Positions 1 to 8,747 of a stretch of DNA of 32,533 bases are shown one piece after another. This stretch comes from Nonomuraea indica (GTDB lineage: Bacteria; Actinomycetota; Actinomycetes; Streptosporangiales; Streptosporangiaceae): NCBI RefSeq assembly GCF_002850745.1, contig NZ_KZ559470.1, positions 246,917-279,449 on the forward strand. The letters are read 5' to 3'. The notes under the pieces are model-generated. The model was not told where the DNA came from and made no database searches. It saw only the letters and a program-made list of their open reading frames with translations. Numbering within the stretch: position 1 is the first letter of the stretch; each line of letters opens with the position of its first letter. The position numbers and the translations under genes are program-made.

Positions 1-122
1 GTGGGCCCCCACTGATCCCGCTCGGCGGCGGCCACCAGGATGAGGCGGCGATCGTCCCGGTGGCCGGCCGGCCGGTCCGTGGGCCGGTTCACGGGTGTGC
101 CGGGCCGGTCGTGGCGGGCGGG

Positions 123-164
123 CATCCGGCTCTTACGCAGGATCATCCGGCTCTTTCGCAGGAT
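123..164. repeat. Tandem 21-bp direct repeat, operator-like
   Basis: Two adjacent 21-bp copies occupy 123-143 and 144-164 and differ at one base (A/T at copy position 13). Each copy carries an ATCC-N12-GGAT dyad. The 21-bp period is two helical turns, so both copies present the same DNA face. The location about 60-100 bp before the kinase start suits binding sites for the cognate response regulator (autoregulation). Function is inferred from geometry only. Confidence 0.6.
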
Positions 165-169
165 GTCGT

Positions 170-187
170 CTCCTCCCCTGGGAGGAG
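170..187. promoter_or_regulatory. Perfect 8-bp inverted repeat upstream of the kinase gene
   Basis: CTCCTCCC (170-177) and GGGAGGAG (180-187) are perfect complements separated by two bases. With such a short spacer it is more likely a DNA dyad (operator) than an RNA hairpin. It lies between the 21-bp tandem repeats and the putative -10 element, near where a -35 box would be expected. Confidence 0.45.
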
Positions 188-209
188 GTTGGGAGCTTCG
201 GCCCGGCCC

Positions 210-215
210 TACATT
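210..215 (+). promoter_or_regulatory. Putative -10 element for a leaderless kinase transcript
   Basis: TACATT at 210-215 matches TANNNT and ends six bases before the GTG at 222, so transcription could start at or next to the start codon. No good Shine-Dalgarno sequence precedes that GTG at normal spacing, as expected for a leaderless mRNA, which is common in actinomycetes. No strong -35 box is visible; TTGGGA (189-194) would be 15 bp away, which is short. Confidence 0.35.
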
Positions 216-221
216 GAAGCG

Positions 222-1508
222 GTGCGCATCGACCGAACCCTGCTCCCCGACGCGGTGCTGGCTGTGGCGGTGGCGGCGGCCTCGGTGGCTCTGTTCGTGC
301 TGTACGGACCCGAGCCGCCGGCGGCGGGCCTGCGTGCGCCCGACGCGGCCGGGGTGACGCTGGTGCTGCTGGCCTGCGTCCCGGTGGCGCTGCGCAGACG
401 GTGGCCGATGGCGGGGCTGTGCGCGGCCCTGGCGCCCGAGACGTTGCTGTCCGCGCTGGGTTACGGCACGGGTGTGGCCGGGCTGGCGGGGCTGGTGATG
501 CTCTACTCGGTGGCGTCCTATCGGGGTCTGGCGCTGGCGCTGGGGGCGTTGCTGCTGGCCGGCGCCCTGTACCTGGTGGGCGCGCTGGCCGGGCCGGCGG
601 CGGGGATGGGCGTGAGCGACCATCTCATGGCCGTGGTGGTGCTGGTCGCGGTGTGGGGGGCGGGCCGGAGCCTGCGGCTGCGCCGGGCCTACCTGGCGGA
701 GCTGCAGGACCGCGCGGCCCGGCTGGAGCGCGCGCACGCGGCCGACACGCGTGCCGCGCGGGCGGAGGAGCGGTCGCGGATCGCCCGCGAGCTTCACGAC
801 GTGGTGGCGCACCACGTCAGCGTGATGACCGTGCAGGCGTCCGCGGCGGGCAAGGTGCTGGCGTCCGACCCGGAGCTGGCGCGCGAGGCCCTGGCGGCGA
901 TCGAGCACACGGGCCGGATGGCGATGGCGGAGATGCGCAACATCGTCGGGGTGCTGCGCGCGGACGCGCGGGCCGAGCTGGGTCCGCAGCCGGGCACGGG
1001 CGACCTGCCGGCGCTGGTGGCGCAGATGCGCGAGGCGGGGCTGCTCACGCGGCTGACCGTGGAGGGCAGCGCCGGAGCGATCCCCGCCGGGGTGGACCTG
1101 GCCGCCTACCGGCTGGTCCAGGAGGGGCTCACCAACACGCTGCGGCACGCGGGGGCGGGAGCGCGGGCGCTGGTGACCGTCCGGCATCTGCCGGACGAGC
1201 TGGACGTCAGCGTGGCGGACGACGGGCGCGGGACGGGGCTGAACGGGCAGGGCGCGGCGGCCGCCGGCCAGGGCGCGGCGCAGGGCGGCCAAGGTGCGGG
1301 GCGGGGCGGCCAGGGTGCGGACCGGGGCGGGGAGCCCGCCGGTCGGGGCGGCCAGGGTGCGGGGCGGCCCGCCGGTGGGCCGCCGGGGCACGGCTTGGTG
1401 GGCATTCGCGAGCGCGTGGCCCTTTATGGTGGAATCCTCAGCGTCGGCCCGAGGCCGGGGGGCGGTTTCGAGGTGCGGGCGAGGTTCCCGCTGAAGGACG
1501 GACGATGA
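222..1508 (+). CDS. Two-component sensor histidine kinase (HisKA_3 / NarL-DesK type)
   Basis: Membrane sensor kinase that should phosphorylate the response regulator encoded next. The N-terminal third (about residues 5-150 from the GTG at 222) holds several hydrophobic membrane segments with almost no extracytoplasmic loop, so the signal may be sensed in the membrane. A short coiled-coil-like linker leads to the HisKA_3 dimerisation helix with RELHDVVAHHVS; the phospho-acceptor is His192. The N box (EGLTNTLRHA) and D box (DDGRG) of the ATPase domain follow, then a roughly 47-residue Gly/Gln/Ala/Arg-rich insertion, then GHGLVGIRERV. I chose GTG 222 (428 aa) because the in-frame upstream 54 codons look like regulatory DNA; a 482-aa form from position 60 remains possible. 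It overlaps the regulator gene by four bases (ATGA). The signal is unknown. Confidence 0.88.
   Translation: MRIDRTLLPDAVLAVAVAAASVALFVLYGPEPPAAGLRAPDAAGVTLVLLACVPVALRRRWPMAGLCAALAPETLLSALGYGTGVAGLAGLVMLYSVASYRGLALALGALLLAGALYLVGALAGPAAGMGVSDHLMAVVVLVAVWGAGRSLRLRRAYLAELQDRAARLERAHAADTRAARAEERSRIARELHDVVAHHVSVMTVQASAAGKVLASDPELAREALAAIEHTGRMAMAEMRNIVGVLRADARAELGPQPGTGDLPALVAQMREAGLLTRLTVEGSAGAIPAGVDLAAYRLVQEGLTNTLRHAGAGARALVTVRHLPDELDVSVADDGRGTGLNGQGAAAAGQGAAQGGQGAGRGGQGADRGGEPAGRGGQGAGRPAGGPPGHGLVGIRERVALYGGILSVGPRPGGGFEVRARFPLKDGR
1245..1386 (+). repeat. Gly-Gln-Gly-Ala repeat insertion in the kinase ATP-lid region
   Basis: Degenerate in-frame tandem repeats based on GGCGGCCAGGGTGCGG encode units such as GQGAGRG and GQGADRG, about 47 residues in all. 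They sit between the D box (DDGRG) and the glycine box (GHGLVGIRERV) of the ATPase domain. Related actinobacterial kinases usually have a short Gly-rich link here. Copies differ, so replication slippage is the likely origin. Confidence 0.75.
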
Positions 1509-2188
1509 CGATCAGAGTGCTGCTGGTGGACGACCAGCCGCTGCTGCGCACGGGGTTCCGCCTGATCCTCGAGGCCGAGCCGGACATCACCGTGGTGGGG
1601 CAGGCGGGCGACGGCAAGGATGCCCAGGAGCAGACCAGGGCGCTGATGCCCGACGTCGTGCTCATGGACATCCGGATGCCGGGTGTCGACGGGATCGAGG
1701 CCACCCGCCGGATCGTGCGGGAGGCGGCGCCCGCGGCGCACGTGCCGAAGGTGCTGGTGCTGACGACGTTCGACCTCGACGAGTACATCGTGGAGGCGTT
1801 GCGGTCGGGCGCGTCGGGGTTCCTGCTGAAGGACGTGCCGCCGGACGAGCTGGTGCAGGCGATCCGGGTGGTGGCGGCGGGCGAGGCGATCGTGGCGCCG
1901 AGCGTGACCCGGCGGCTGCTCGACCGGTTCGCGGCGCGGCTGCCGTCGGCGTACGAGCAGACGACGCCGGCGCGGCTGGACCGGCTGACGGAGCGGGAGC
2001 TGGAGGTGCTCCGGCTGATCGCCAAGGGCATGTCCAACGCGGAGATCGCCGCCAAGCTGGTGGTGAGCGAGACGACGGTGAAGACGCACGTCGGCAACGT
2101 GCTGACGAAGCTGGGGCTGCGTGACCGCGTGCAGGCCGTGGTGCTGGCGTACGAGACGGGGCTGATCACACCGGGCGCCCTGTCCTGA
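1505..2188 (+). CDS. NarL/FixJ-family response regulator
   Basis: DNA-binding partner of the preceding kinase, 227 aa. The receiver domain (about residues 3-120) shows the acidic pair Asp9-Asp10, phospho-acceptor Asp55 in LMDIRMPG, a conserved Thr in LTTF and Lys in FLLKD. The C-terminal LuxR-type helix-turn-helix (about 155-220) reads LTERELEVLRLIAKGMSN followed by the recognition region SETTVKTHVGNVL. The start overlaps the kinase stop by four bases, so the two are translationally coupled. It converges on the peptide-transporter operon. Its likely first target is the repeat-rich region at 123-187, by analogy with autoregulated pairs. Confidence 0.93.
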   Translation: MTIRVLLVDDQPLLRTGFRLILEAEPDITVVGQAGDGKDAQEQTRALMPDVVLMDIRMPGVDGIEATRRIVREAAPAAHVPKVLVLTTFDLDEYIVEALRSGASGFLLKDVPPDELVQAIRVVAAGEAIVAPSVTRRLLDRFAARLPSAYEQTTPARLDRLTERELEVLRLIAKGMSNAEIAAKLVVSETTVKTHVGNVLTKLGLRDRVQAVVLAYETGLITPGALS

Positions 2189-2430
2189 CCGGTGGGCGCC
2201 GCCGACGGCCCCGCGGGCGGACGGCCGGTGACAGCCTGGCGACGACGGGCGCGGGCGGACACGCGGGCGTGCCACGCGGGCGAGACGAGCGCGGGCGAGA
2301 CGAGCGCGGGCGTGCCAGGCGGGCGAGGACGGGCGCGGGCGGACCATGCGGGAGGGGGCGCTCGTCGAGGTGGGGAGGGCCCCGCCCCGGCTGGTGGAGG
2401 TGCCGGGGCGGGGAGTGTCGAGCCGGCGGG
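2189..2430. other. Intergenic region between convergent genes, with short GC-rich repeats
   Basis: No gene is supported. The stretch contains a 15-bp exact tandem duplication (GCGGGCGAGACGAGC at 2276-2290 and 2291-2305) and a 17-bp exact repeat (GACGGGCGCGGGCGGAC at 2244-2260 and 2328-2344). Both adjoining genes end here, so it is probably a termination or spacer region that has gained slippage repeats. Confidence 0.6.
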
Positions 2431-3459
2431 TCAGGCGGTGGCCGGAGTGCCGGCGGAGCCCGCCGGCACTTCCGGGGCGTTCTCCGGGAAGTGGCAGGCC
2501 ACCCGGTGACCGCCCGCCAGCTCCTCCAGCGGCGGCTCGACCGTCTTGCAGATCTCCTGGGCCTTCCAGCACCGCGTGTGGAAGCGGCACGCGGGCGGCG
2601 GGTTGAGCGGGCTGGGGACGTCGCCGGTGAGGCGGATCCGCTCGCGGTCGGCGCGCGCCCGCGGGTCGGGCACCGGCACGGCCGACAGCAGGGCGTTGGT
2701 ATAGGGGTGCATGGGCGCGCTGTAGAGGCGCTTGCGGTCGGCGATCTCGACGATCTTGCCGAGATACATGACGGCGACCCGGTCGCTGATGTGGCGGACC
2801 ACCGACAGGTCGTGCGCGATGACCACGTAGGTGAGGTTCAGCTCGTTCTGCAGGTCCTCCAGCAGGTTGACGACCTGGGCCTGGATGGACACGTCGAGCG
2901 CGGACACCGGCTCGTCGGCGATGATGAGCTTGGGCTTGAGCGCGAGCGTGCGGGCGATGCCGATGCGCTGCCGCTGGCCGCCGGAGAACTCGTGCGGGTA
3001 GCGGTTGTAGTGCTCGGGGTTGAGGCCGACGAGTTCGAGGATCTCCTGCACGGCCTTCTTGATGCCCTGCTCCGGCTTGACGCCCTGGATGCGGAACGGG
3101 GCGCCGACGATGGCGCCGACCGTGTGCCGCGGGTTGAGCGACGAGTAGGGGTCCTGGAAGATCATCTGCATGTCGCGGCGGAGGGGGCGCAGGCTGCCCT
3201 GGCCGGCGTGGGTGATGTCCCGCCCCTCGAAGACGATCTTCCCGCCGGTGGGTTCGAGGAGCCGGGTGACCAGCCGGCCGGTGGTGGACTTGCCACAGCC
3301 GGACTCCCCCACCAGGCCGAGCGTCTCGCCCTTGAACACCTCGAAGCTGATGTCGTCCACCGCCTTGACGGCGCCGACCTGCCGCTTGAGCAGGCCCTTG
3401 TGGACGGGGAAGTGCTTCTGCAGGTTCTGTACGGACAGAAGCGGCTCGTTCTCGGTCAC
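2431..3459 (-). CDS. Peptide ABC transporter ATP-binding protein (DppF/OppF type)
   Basis: One of the two ATPases that power uptake of oligo- or dipeptides, on the cytoplasmic face of the membrane; 342 aa. Walker A is GESGCGKST (residues 51-59), followed by a Q-loop ([12 protein letters not shown]), signature SGGQRQR, Walker B LIIADEP and H-loop AHD. The C-terminal oligopeptide-transporter extension has several cysteines (CRFHTRC and later CHF), like related extensions reported to hold an Fe-S cluster. The GTG start overlaps the stop of the DppD gene by four bases, which fixes the start. It is the last gene of the operon. A perfect hairpin lies in its final codons. Confidence 0.92.
   Translation of the reverse strand: MTENEPLLSVQNLQKHFPVHKGLLKRQVGAVKAVDDISFEVFKGETLGLVGESGCGKSTTGRLVTRLLEPTGGKIVFEGRDITHAGQGSLRPLRRDMQMIFQDPYSSLNPRHTVGAIVGAPFRIQGVKPEQGIKKAVQEILELVGLNPEHYNRYPHEFSGGQRQRIGIARTLALKPKLIIADEPVSALDVSIQAQVVNLLEDLQNELNLTYVVIAHDLSVVRHISDRVAVMYLGKIVEIADRKRLYSAPMHPYTNALLSAVPVPDPRARADRERIRLTGDVPSPLNPPPACRFHTRCWKAQEICKTVEPPLEELAGGHRVACHFPENAPEVPAGSAGTPATA
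2447..2469 (-). terminator. Perfect hairpin inside the 3' end of the dppF-like gene
   Basis: GTGCCGGCGG and CCGCCGGCAC form a perfect 10-bp stem with a 3-base loop, overlapping the last coding residues (Ala/Pro/Gly-rich tail). There is no T-tract, as is usual for actinomycete stem-only terminators. It could end or stabilise the operon transcript and, being symmetric, could act on either strand. Function is inferred. Confidence 0.4.
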
Positions 3460-4490
3460 TGGGTCTCCAGCACTGGCTTGATCTCGTTCTCCCACAGCCT
3501 GCGCCGCTCGGCCTTGTCGAGGTGGCAGCGCACGAGGTGGCCGCCCTCGGTCTCGGCCAGCGGCGGCACCTCGGTGCCGGCCTTGCCGCCGGTCAGCTCG
3601 GCGTACGGGCATCGGGGGTGGAAGGCGCAGCCCGGCGGGACGTTGATGAGCGACGGCGGGCTGCCCTTGATGGGCAGCAGCCGTTCGGTGGGCTCCCGGT
3701 CGAGCCGGGGCATGGAGCCCAGCAGCCCCCAGGTGTAGGGGTGTTCGGGGCGGTAGAAGATGTCCTCGGTGGTGCCGTACTCGATGCACTTGCCCGCGTA
3801 CATGACGAGGATGTCGTCGGACAGCTCGGCGACCACGCCCAGGTCGTGGGTGATGATGATGAGCGCGGAGTTGAACTCGCGCTGCAGGTCGCGCATGAGG
3901 TCGAGGATCTGGGCCTGCACGGTCACGTCGAGCGCGGTGGTCGGCTCGTCGGCGATGAGCAGCTCGGGGTCGCACGACAGCGCCATGGCGATCATGGCGC
4001 GCTGGCGCATGCCGCCGGAGAACTCGTGCGGGTAGGAGTCGACGCGGCGGGTCGGCTCGGGGATGCCGACGCGGCCGAGCATGTCGATGGCGTGCTTCTT
4101 GGCGACGGACTTGGAGACGTCGTGGTGGATCCGGTACGCCTCGATGATCTGGTCGCCGACCGTGTAGTAGGGGTGCATGGCCGACAGCGGATCCTGGAAG
4201 ATCATCGCCATCTTCTTGCCGCGCAGCCCGCGCACGTGCTCCGGGGAGGCGCTGACGAGCTCCTCGCCGTCGAGCCAGATCTCGCCGGAGATCCTCGCCC
4301 GGCCGCCCTTGTGCAGGCCGAGGATGCCGAGGCTGGTGACGCTCTTGCCGGAGCCGGACTCGCCGACGATGCCGAGGGTCTTGCCCCGCTCCAGCCCGAA
4401 GGTGAGGCCGTCGACGGACTTGACGAGGCCGTCGTCGGTCGGGAAGTGGATGCGCAGGTCCTTGACGTCGAGGAAGCTCTGCTGGCTCAC
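3456..4490 (-). CDS. Peptide ABC transporter ATP-binding protein (DppD/OppD type)
   Basis: Second ATPase of the importer, expected to pair with the DppF-like subunit; 344 aa. Walker A is GESGSGKS (residues 43-50), then [16 protein letters not shown], signature SGGMRQR, Walker [13 protein letters not shown] and H-loop THD. The C-terminal peptide-transporter domain contains [15 protein letters not shown] and cysteines in [12 protein letters not shown] and VRCHL. The GTG start overlaps the permease stop by four bases, and its own stop overlaps the next gene by four bases. A complete, ordinary family member. Confidence 0.93.
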   Translation of the reverse strand: MSQQSFLDVKDLRIHFPTDDGLVKSVDGLTFGLERGKTLGIVGESGSGKSVTSLGILGLHKGGRARISGEIWLDGEELVSASPEHVRGLRGKKMAMIFQDPLSAMHPYYTVGDQIIEAYRIHHDVSKSVAKKHAIDMLGRVGIPEPTRRVDSYPHEFSGGMRQRAMIAMALSCDPELLIADEPTTALDVTVQAQILDLMRDLQREFNSALIIITHDLGVVAELSDDILVMYAGKCIEYGTTEDIFYRPEHPYTWGLLGSMPRLDREPTERLLPIKGSPPSLINVPPGCAFHPRCPYAELTGGKAGTEVPPLAETEGGHLVRCHLDKAERRRLWENEIKPVLETQ

Positions 4491-5506
4491 GTCAGCCTCA
4501 CTCTCGGGTCGACGACGGCGTAGAGCAGGTCGACGATCAGGTTGGCCAGGATGACGAACAGGGCCGCCAGGAGGGTCACTCCCATGACCTTGGGCAGGTC
4601 CTGGTTGGTGATGGCGTCGATGGCGTACTTGCCGAGGCCGTTGAGCGAGTAGGCGGTCTCGGTGAGCACGGCGCCGCCGATCAGCAGGCCGAAGTCGAGG
4701 CCGAAGATCGTGATGATGGGCGTCAGGGCGCCGCGCAGGCCGTGCTTGACGATCACCTTGCGTTCGACGAGGCCCTTGGCCCTGGCCGTGCGGATGTAGT
4801 CCTCGTTCATCGTCTCCAGCATGCCCGCCCGGGTGAGGCGCGCGTACGTGGCGGCGAACAGGAACGCCAGCGTGATCCACGGCAGCAGCAGGCCGTAGGC
4901 CCAGCGGGCAGGTGAGTCCTCGATGGTGACGTAGTAGCCGCCCTGGGCGGCCCAGTTGAACGGGTTGCCGTAGGCGAAGAGCTGCAGCGAGATGAGGCCG
5001 GTGAAGAAGATCGGCAGCGATACGCCGGCGAGTGCGACGATCATCGCGAACCGGTCGAACACGGTGCCTCTGCGCAGGGCCGACAGCACGCCGATGCCGA
5101 CGCCGAGCAGCACCCAGATCAACGCGGCGCCGATGGCCAGTGACAGGGTGACGGGCAGCCGGTTCATCAGGTCGGGGAAGACGGGCTGGCGGGTGATGAA
5201 GGAGTAGCCGAGGCACGGGGCGGGGCACTGCTCGACGCCCGCTCCGTAGTCGTACTCGGCGCCGGCGACGATGCCCTTGACGTACCTGCCGTACTGCACG
5301 ATCAGGGGGTCGTTGAAGCCGAGGCGCTCGGCGGCCAGCTTGGCCGTCTCCTCGGTGGCCGTCCGGCCGACGTAGCGGCTGGCCATGCCCTCGGCGGTGG
5401 CCCCCGCGAGCCGCGGCACGAGGAAGAAGATCGCGAAGGTGGCCATGCTCACAATGGCGAGCATGATCACTGCGCTGATCAGGCGTCTGATGATGTATGT
5501 GAACAC
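4487..5506 (-). CDS. Peptide ABC transporter permease (DppB type)
   Basis: Inner-membrane channel subunit, 339 aa. The N-terminus ([16 protein letters not shown]) is the usual first helix of DppB-type permeases; a long extracytoplasmic loop of about 100 residues follows, then the permease domain. The ATPase-contacting EAA-type loop reads IRTARAKGL. The start is GTG with only a weak ribosome-binding site, and the gene follows a 114-bp gap with a strong hairpin after the lipoprotein gene, so it is probably translated less than the binding protein. It is coupled to the DppD gene by a 4-base overlap. Confidence 0.92.
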   Translation of the reverse strand: MFTYIIRRLISAVIMLAIVSMATFAIFFLVPRLAGATAEGMASRYVGRTATEETAKLAAERLGFNDPLIVQYGRYVKGIVAGAEYDYGAGVEQCPAPCLGYSFITRQPVFPDLMNRLPVTLSLAIGAALIWVLLGVGIGVLSALRRGTVFDRFAMIVALAGVSLPIFFTGLISLQLFAYGNPFNWAAQGGYYVTIEDSPARWAYGLLLPWITLAFLFAATYARLTRAGMLETMNEDYIRTARAKGLVERKVIVKHGLRGALTPIITIFGLDFGLLIGGAVLTETAYSLNGLGKYAIDAITNQDLPKVMGVTLLAALFVILANLIVDLLYAVVDPRVRLT

Positions 5507-5518
5507 AGTGCCCGGCCC

Positions 5519-5553
5519 GGCGGCCGCCCCGGGGTTCGCCCGGGACGGCCGCC
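5519..5553 (-). terminator. Long hairpin between binding-protein and permease genes (attenuator/processing)
   Basis: Arms 5519-5533 and 5539-5553 pair at 14 of 15 positions (one C/A mismatch) around a 5-base loop. There is no T-run. The position directly after a solute-binding-protein gene is typical of elements that partly terminate transcription or protect the upstream mRNA end, giving more binding protein than membrane subunits. The structure is seen; the role is inferred. Confidence 0.6.
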
Positions 5554-5620
5554 TGCGGCCTTCACCTGCCTTACTGCTCGGTCGGTTGGCCTACAGCTGC
5601 TCCTGCGACTGCGGGACGGG

Positions 5621-7384
5621 CTACTGGACGCCCATCGCCACGTAGTCGTACATCTGCTGGCCGTCGTTGACCATGACGTTGGTCAGGCCCTTGCCGCGGA
5701 TGAGCAGCGACTTGGCCACGATGCCGGGCAGGATGACCGACTCCTCCATGACGCGCTTGTCGATGGCGGCGTAGAGCTGCTCGCGCTTGGCCGTGTCGGC
5801 CTCCTGGAGCGCCTGGTCGAACATCTTGTCGACCTCGGGGATCCGGACGGACAGGTTGGACGAGCCGCCGCTCTCGCGGATGACGCGGCTGTCGGTCATC
5901 TGCTGCAGGAAGCCGTAGCCGTCAGGCCAGTCGGAGCCCCAGCCGTTGATGGCCAGGCCCAGCTTCTCCTTGACCACGAACGACGGCTTGCCGGCGTAGA
6001 GGGAGAAGTAGTCCTTCAGCGGGTAGGGCTTGAGCGTCACGTTGATGCCGACGCGGGCCAGCGACTCCTTGAGCGCCTCGGCCGTCTTCTTCTCCTTGTC
6101 GCGCTCGGCGCGGTAGGAGATGTTCGTCTCGAAGCCGTTGGGCTGGCCGCACTTGGCCAGGTGCTCCTTGGCTTTGTTCAGGTCGCCCTTGCCCTCGGGG
6201 CTCGGGTAGAGGTCGATCTTCTGGTAGCCGGGGATGCCCGGGGGCAGCAGGCTGGTCGCGATCTCGCCACCGGTCGTGCCGCCGTAGGCCGCGACGTAGC
6301 CGGTCTTGTCGGCGGCGTACTGGATCGCGATCCGGCAGTCCTTGTTGTCCAGCGGCTTCACCGTCGGGTTGATCGAGGTGTACCAGAGCCGCTGCAGCGT
6401 GGGGTTGTCGGTGCGGGCCTTCAGCGCCGGGTCCGGCAGGATCTTGCTGAGCGCGGCGGGCTGGACACCGGTGCCCTCGACCGCGACGTGCAGGTCGCCG
6501 GAGATGAGGCGGTTGTCGATGTCGTCGGCGTTGACGTTGGTCGACACCTCGTAGCGGTCGGGCAGCGCCGGCCGGTTGGGGTCGGTCGCCGGGTCCCACT
6601 GGTCGTTGCGGACCAGGGTGAAGCCCTTGCCGATCTCGTTCTTCTCGAACTTGTACGGGCCCGAGGAGATCACGTGCTCCTGGTACTTGGTGCCCGTGTC
6701 CTTGGCCTCGGGCACCGGCATGGTGACCGACATCTGGGTCAGGTAGTCGAAGCCGCTGAAGGGCTGCTTCAGGTGGAAGACGACCGTCTTGTCGTCGGGC
6801 GTCTCGATGGCCGAGCTGAAGTCGGCGCCCTTCGACTTGTAGGGGCCCTTGTAGTCCTTCGGCCAGTTGAGCAGCTCGTTGAGGTACGTCGGGCCGTTGG
6901 GGAAGGTCTCCCGGTCGTAGGAGCGGGCCACGCCGTAGGCCACGTCCTTGGCGGTGATCGGGGTGCCGTCCTCGTACTTCAGACCGTCACGCAGGGTGTA
7001 GGTCCAGGTCTTGAAGTCCTCGCTCGGCTTGCCCAGCTCCTTGGCCAGGTCGGGCACCGGCTTGGCGCCCTCGGCGCCCGGCTTGCCGGGGAACATCGTC
7101 AGGGCGCGGCCGTACAGGCGGATGAAGTTCCACGAGTAGCCGTAGTAGGTGTCGGCCGGGTCGAGCGAGTCCCAGTCGCCGGAGTTGGCCAGCTTGATGG
7201 TGCCGCCCTTCTTCGTCGAAGGGTTGAACACCCCCGTGAGCGCGGCGTCGGCCTTGTCCTGGGCGGCGGGCTGACCGGGCTCGCCGGACGACTGAGGCGT
7301 GGTGCTGGTGCCTCCGCAGGCCGACAGGCCCAGGGCGAGTGCCACGGTGACCGCGGACACCGCCAGCGCGGGCTTTCTTCTCAT
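5621..7384 (-). CDS. Peptide-binding lipoprotein (solute-binding protein family 5)
   Basis: Captures peptides outside the cell and delivers them to the permease; 587 aa, typical of family 5. The N-terminus has a basic start, a hydrophobic stretch and lipobox LSAC with Cys23 as the lipidation site, followed by a Ser/Thr/Pro/Gln-rich linker. The mature part shows family hallmarks: YTLRDGLKYEDGTPITAKDV near the N-terminus and a later DWPDGYGF segment. An AGGGG-like ribosome-binding site lies about a dozen bases before the ATG. It sits second in the operon, between the two permease genes, an unusual placement. The actual ligand cannot be read from the sequence. Confidence 0.93.
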   Translation of the reverse strand: MRRKPALAVSAVTVALALGLSACGGTSTTPQSSGEPGQPAAQDKADAALTGVFNPSTKKGGTIKLANSGDWDSLDPADTYYGYSWNFIRLYGRALTMFPGKPGAEGAKPVPDLAKELGKPSEDFKTWTYTLRDGLKYEDGTPITAKDVAYGVARSYDRETFPNGPTYLNELLNWPKDYKGPYKSKGADFSSAIETPDDKTVVFHLKQPFSGFDYLTQMSVTMPVPEAKDTGTKYQEHVISSGPYKFEKNEIGKGFTLVRNDQWDPATDPNRPALPDRYEVSTNVNADDIDNRLISGDLHVAVEGTGVQPAALSKILPDPALKARTDNPTLQRLWYTSINPTVKPLDNKDCRIAIQYAADKTGYVAAYGGTTGGEIATSLLPPGIPGYQKIDLYPSPEGKGDLNKAKEHLAKCGQPNGFETNISYRAERDKEKKTAEALKESLARVGINVTLKPYPLKDYFSLYAGKPSFVVKEKLGLAINGWGSDWPDGYGFLQQMTDSRVIRESGGSSNLSVRIPEVDKMFDQALQEADTAKREQLYAAIDKRVMEESVILPGIVAKSLLIRGKGLTNVMVNDGQQMYDYVAMGVQ

Positions 7385-7436
7385 CTGTTGCTACACCCCT
7401 TGTTGTTGGGAGGCAGGGAATCTGGGAGATCGAAGG

Positions 7437-8435
7437 TCATCGGTTGCCCCGCGGGTCCAGGGCGTCGCGCAGGCCGTCACCGAAGAGGTTGAAGGCGAGC
7501 ACGGTGATGAAGATCGCCAGTCCGGGGAAGATGGCGAAGTGCGGCACGGTGTAGATGCGGGCCGCGTCGGCCAGCATCCCGCCCCAGGTGGGGGTCGGCG
7601 GGCGGACGCCGACCCCGAGGAACGACAGCGCGGCCTCGAACAGGATGTTCGTCGGGATCAGCAGCGTCGCGTAGATGAGGACGGGCGCCATCAGGTTGGG
7701 CAGCAGCTCGCGGACGATGATGTACGGCCCGCGTGCGCCGAGGCTCCTGGCGGCGTCGACGAACTCGCGTTCGCGCAGCGACAGGGTCTGGCCGCGGATG
7801 ATGCGCCCGATGTACGGCCAGTTGAAGAACCCGATGATGAAGATGAGCAGGGAGACGCGCAGCGTGTCTCCGGACAGCCCGAACGCCTGGTCGGGCACCA
7901 CGCCGGCGAGCGCGATGGCGAAGACCAGCAGCGGGAAGGCCAGGAAGACGTCCATGGCGCGGCTGATGACGGTGTCGACCCAGCCGCCGAAGTAGCCGGC
8001 CGTGACGCCGAGGACGGTGCCGATGCCGACCGACAGCAGGGTGGCGAGGAAGGCGATGAGCAGCGAGATGCGCGCGCCGTAGACGATGCGGCTGAAGATG
8101 TCGCGGCCCCAGACCGGCTCGACGCCGAACAGGAAGTCCCAGCCGATCCCGCCGAACCTGTCCTTGGGGATCTGCGTCTCCTGGTCGATCATCTCGCGGT
8201 GGAACTCCAGCGGCGGGTGACCGAACAGCTTCACGATGATCGGCGCGCAGATCGCCACCAGGACGAGGAAGACGATGATGCCCGCGCCGGTCATGGCGAT
8301 CTTGTCGCGCTTGAGGCGCATCCAGGCGATCTGGCCGAGTGAGCGTCCCTGGATCGCCGTGCGGCCCGCGCCGGCCGCGACCGCTTCCGGTGCGGCGTGG
8401 GAGGCGGACTCGGGGACGTCGAGTGGTGCCGTCAC
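7437..8435 (-). CDS. Peptide ABC transporter permease (DppC type)
   Basis: Second channel subunit, 332 aa, and first gene of the operon. A hydrophilic N-terminal tail of about 35 residues precedes AWMRLKRDKIAMTGAGI, typical of DppC/OppC N-termini. The EAA-type loop reads EREFVDAARSLGA, and the C-terminus (FNLFGDGLRDALDPR) is the family ending. The GTG start has an excellent purine-rich ribosome-binding site (GGAGAGGAGGG). Only about 50 bp separate it from the lipoprotein gene, so the five genes probably form one transcription unit starting upstream of 8435. Confidence 0.93.
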   Translation of the reverse strand: MTAPLDVPESASHAAPEAVAAGAGRTAIQGRSLGQIAWMRLKRDKIAMTGAGIIVFLVLVAICAPIIVKLFGHPPLEFHREMIDQETQIPKDRFGGIGWDFLFGVEPVWGRDIFSRIVYGARISLLIAFLATLLSVGIGTVLGVTAGYFGGWVDTVISRAMDVFLAFPLLVFAIALAGVVPDQAFGLSGDTLRVSLLIFIIGFFNWPYIGRIIRGQTLSLREREFVDAARSLGARGPYIIVRELLPNLMAPVLIYATLLIPTNILFEAALSFLGVGVRPPTPTWGGMLADAARIYTVPHFAIFPGLAIFITVLAFNLFGDGLRDALDPRGNR

Positions 8436-8747
8436 GCGCCCTCCTCTCCTCGCGCCGCGCGGCGCTTCGAGGGTCGCGTGACCAAGGTACTGCGCATGCG
8501 CTTCAGGCCCCCTGGGTGTCAGACCACGTCCACGACGGCCGCCATCCGGTCAGGGTGACAACCGTGTCATTTCGGAACCGCACGTCACGGCCCCAGGGTG
8601 CAGAATCTATGCCCTGAGCTGCGCTGACCAGCCCTCAGCCCTGGTATGTGGCTCAACTGTGATTCACGCGAAACTTATTCGTATCGATCTTGACCCGAAT
8701 TGTTCCGGGCGCATCGTGGTTGTGTCGCAGAACTGTGACAGAGGCCG
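8436..8747. other. Control region upstream of the peptide-transporter operon
   Basis: No gene is visible. It lies between the stop of a small membrane-protein gene and the start of the dppC-like gene, both on the minus strand. It is distinctly less GC-rich than its surroundings around 8650-8720, as promoters often are. On the minus strand TAGATT (8609-8604) resembles a -10 box, but I see no good -35. A TGACA-N4-TGTCA dyad is listed separately. Confidence 0.5.
8556..8569. promoter_or_regulatory. TGACA-N4-TGTCA inverted repeat, possible operator
   Basis: Perfect 5-bp arms (8556-8560, 8565-8569) around ACCG, about 120 bp upstream of the transporter operon start and downstream of the -10-like TAGATT. 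A repressor site is plausible from size and place. The regulator is unknown. Confidence 0.35.

Larger units (their letters stand above)
1..221. other. Upstream region of the two-component operon, no gene seen
   Basis: I see no convincing coding region here. An open frame runs in from position 60 into the kinase gene, but its first 54 codons look like translated regulatory DNA, with no domain or membrane segment. The stretch holds a 21-bp tandem direct repeat (123-164), an 8-bp inverted repeat (170-187) and a -10-like hexamer (210-215), listed separately. It therefore looks like a control region. Confidence 0.6.
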
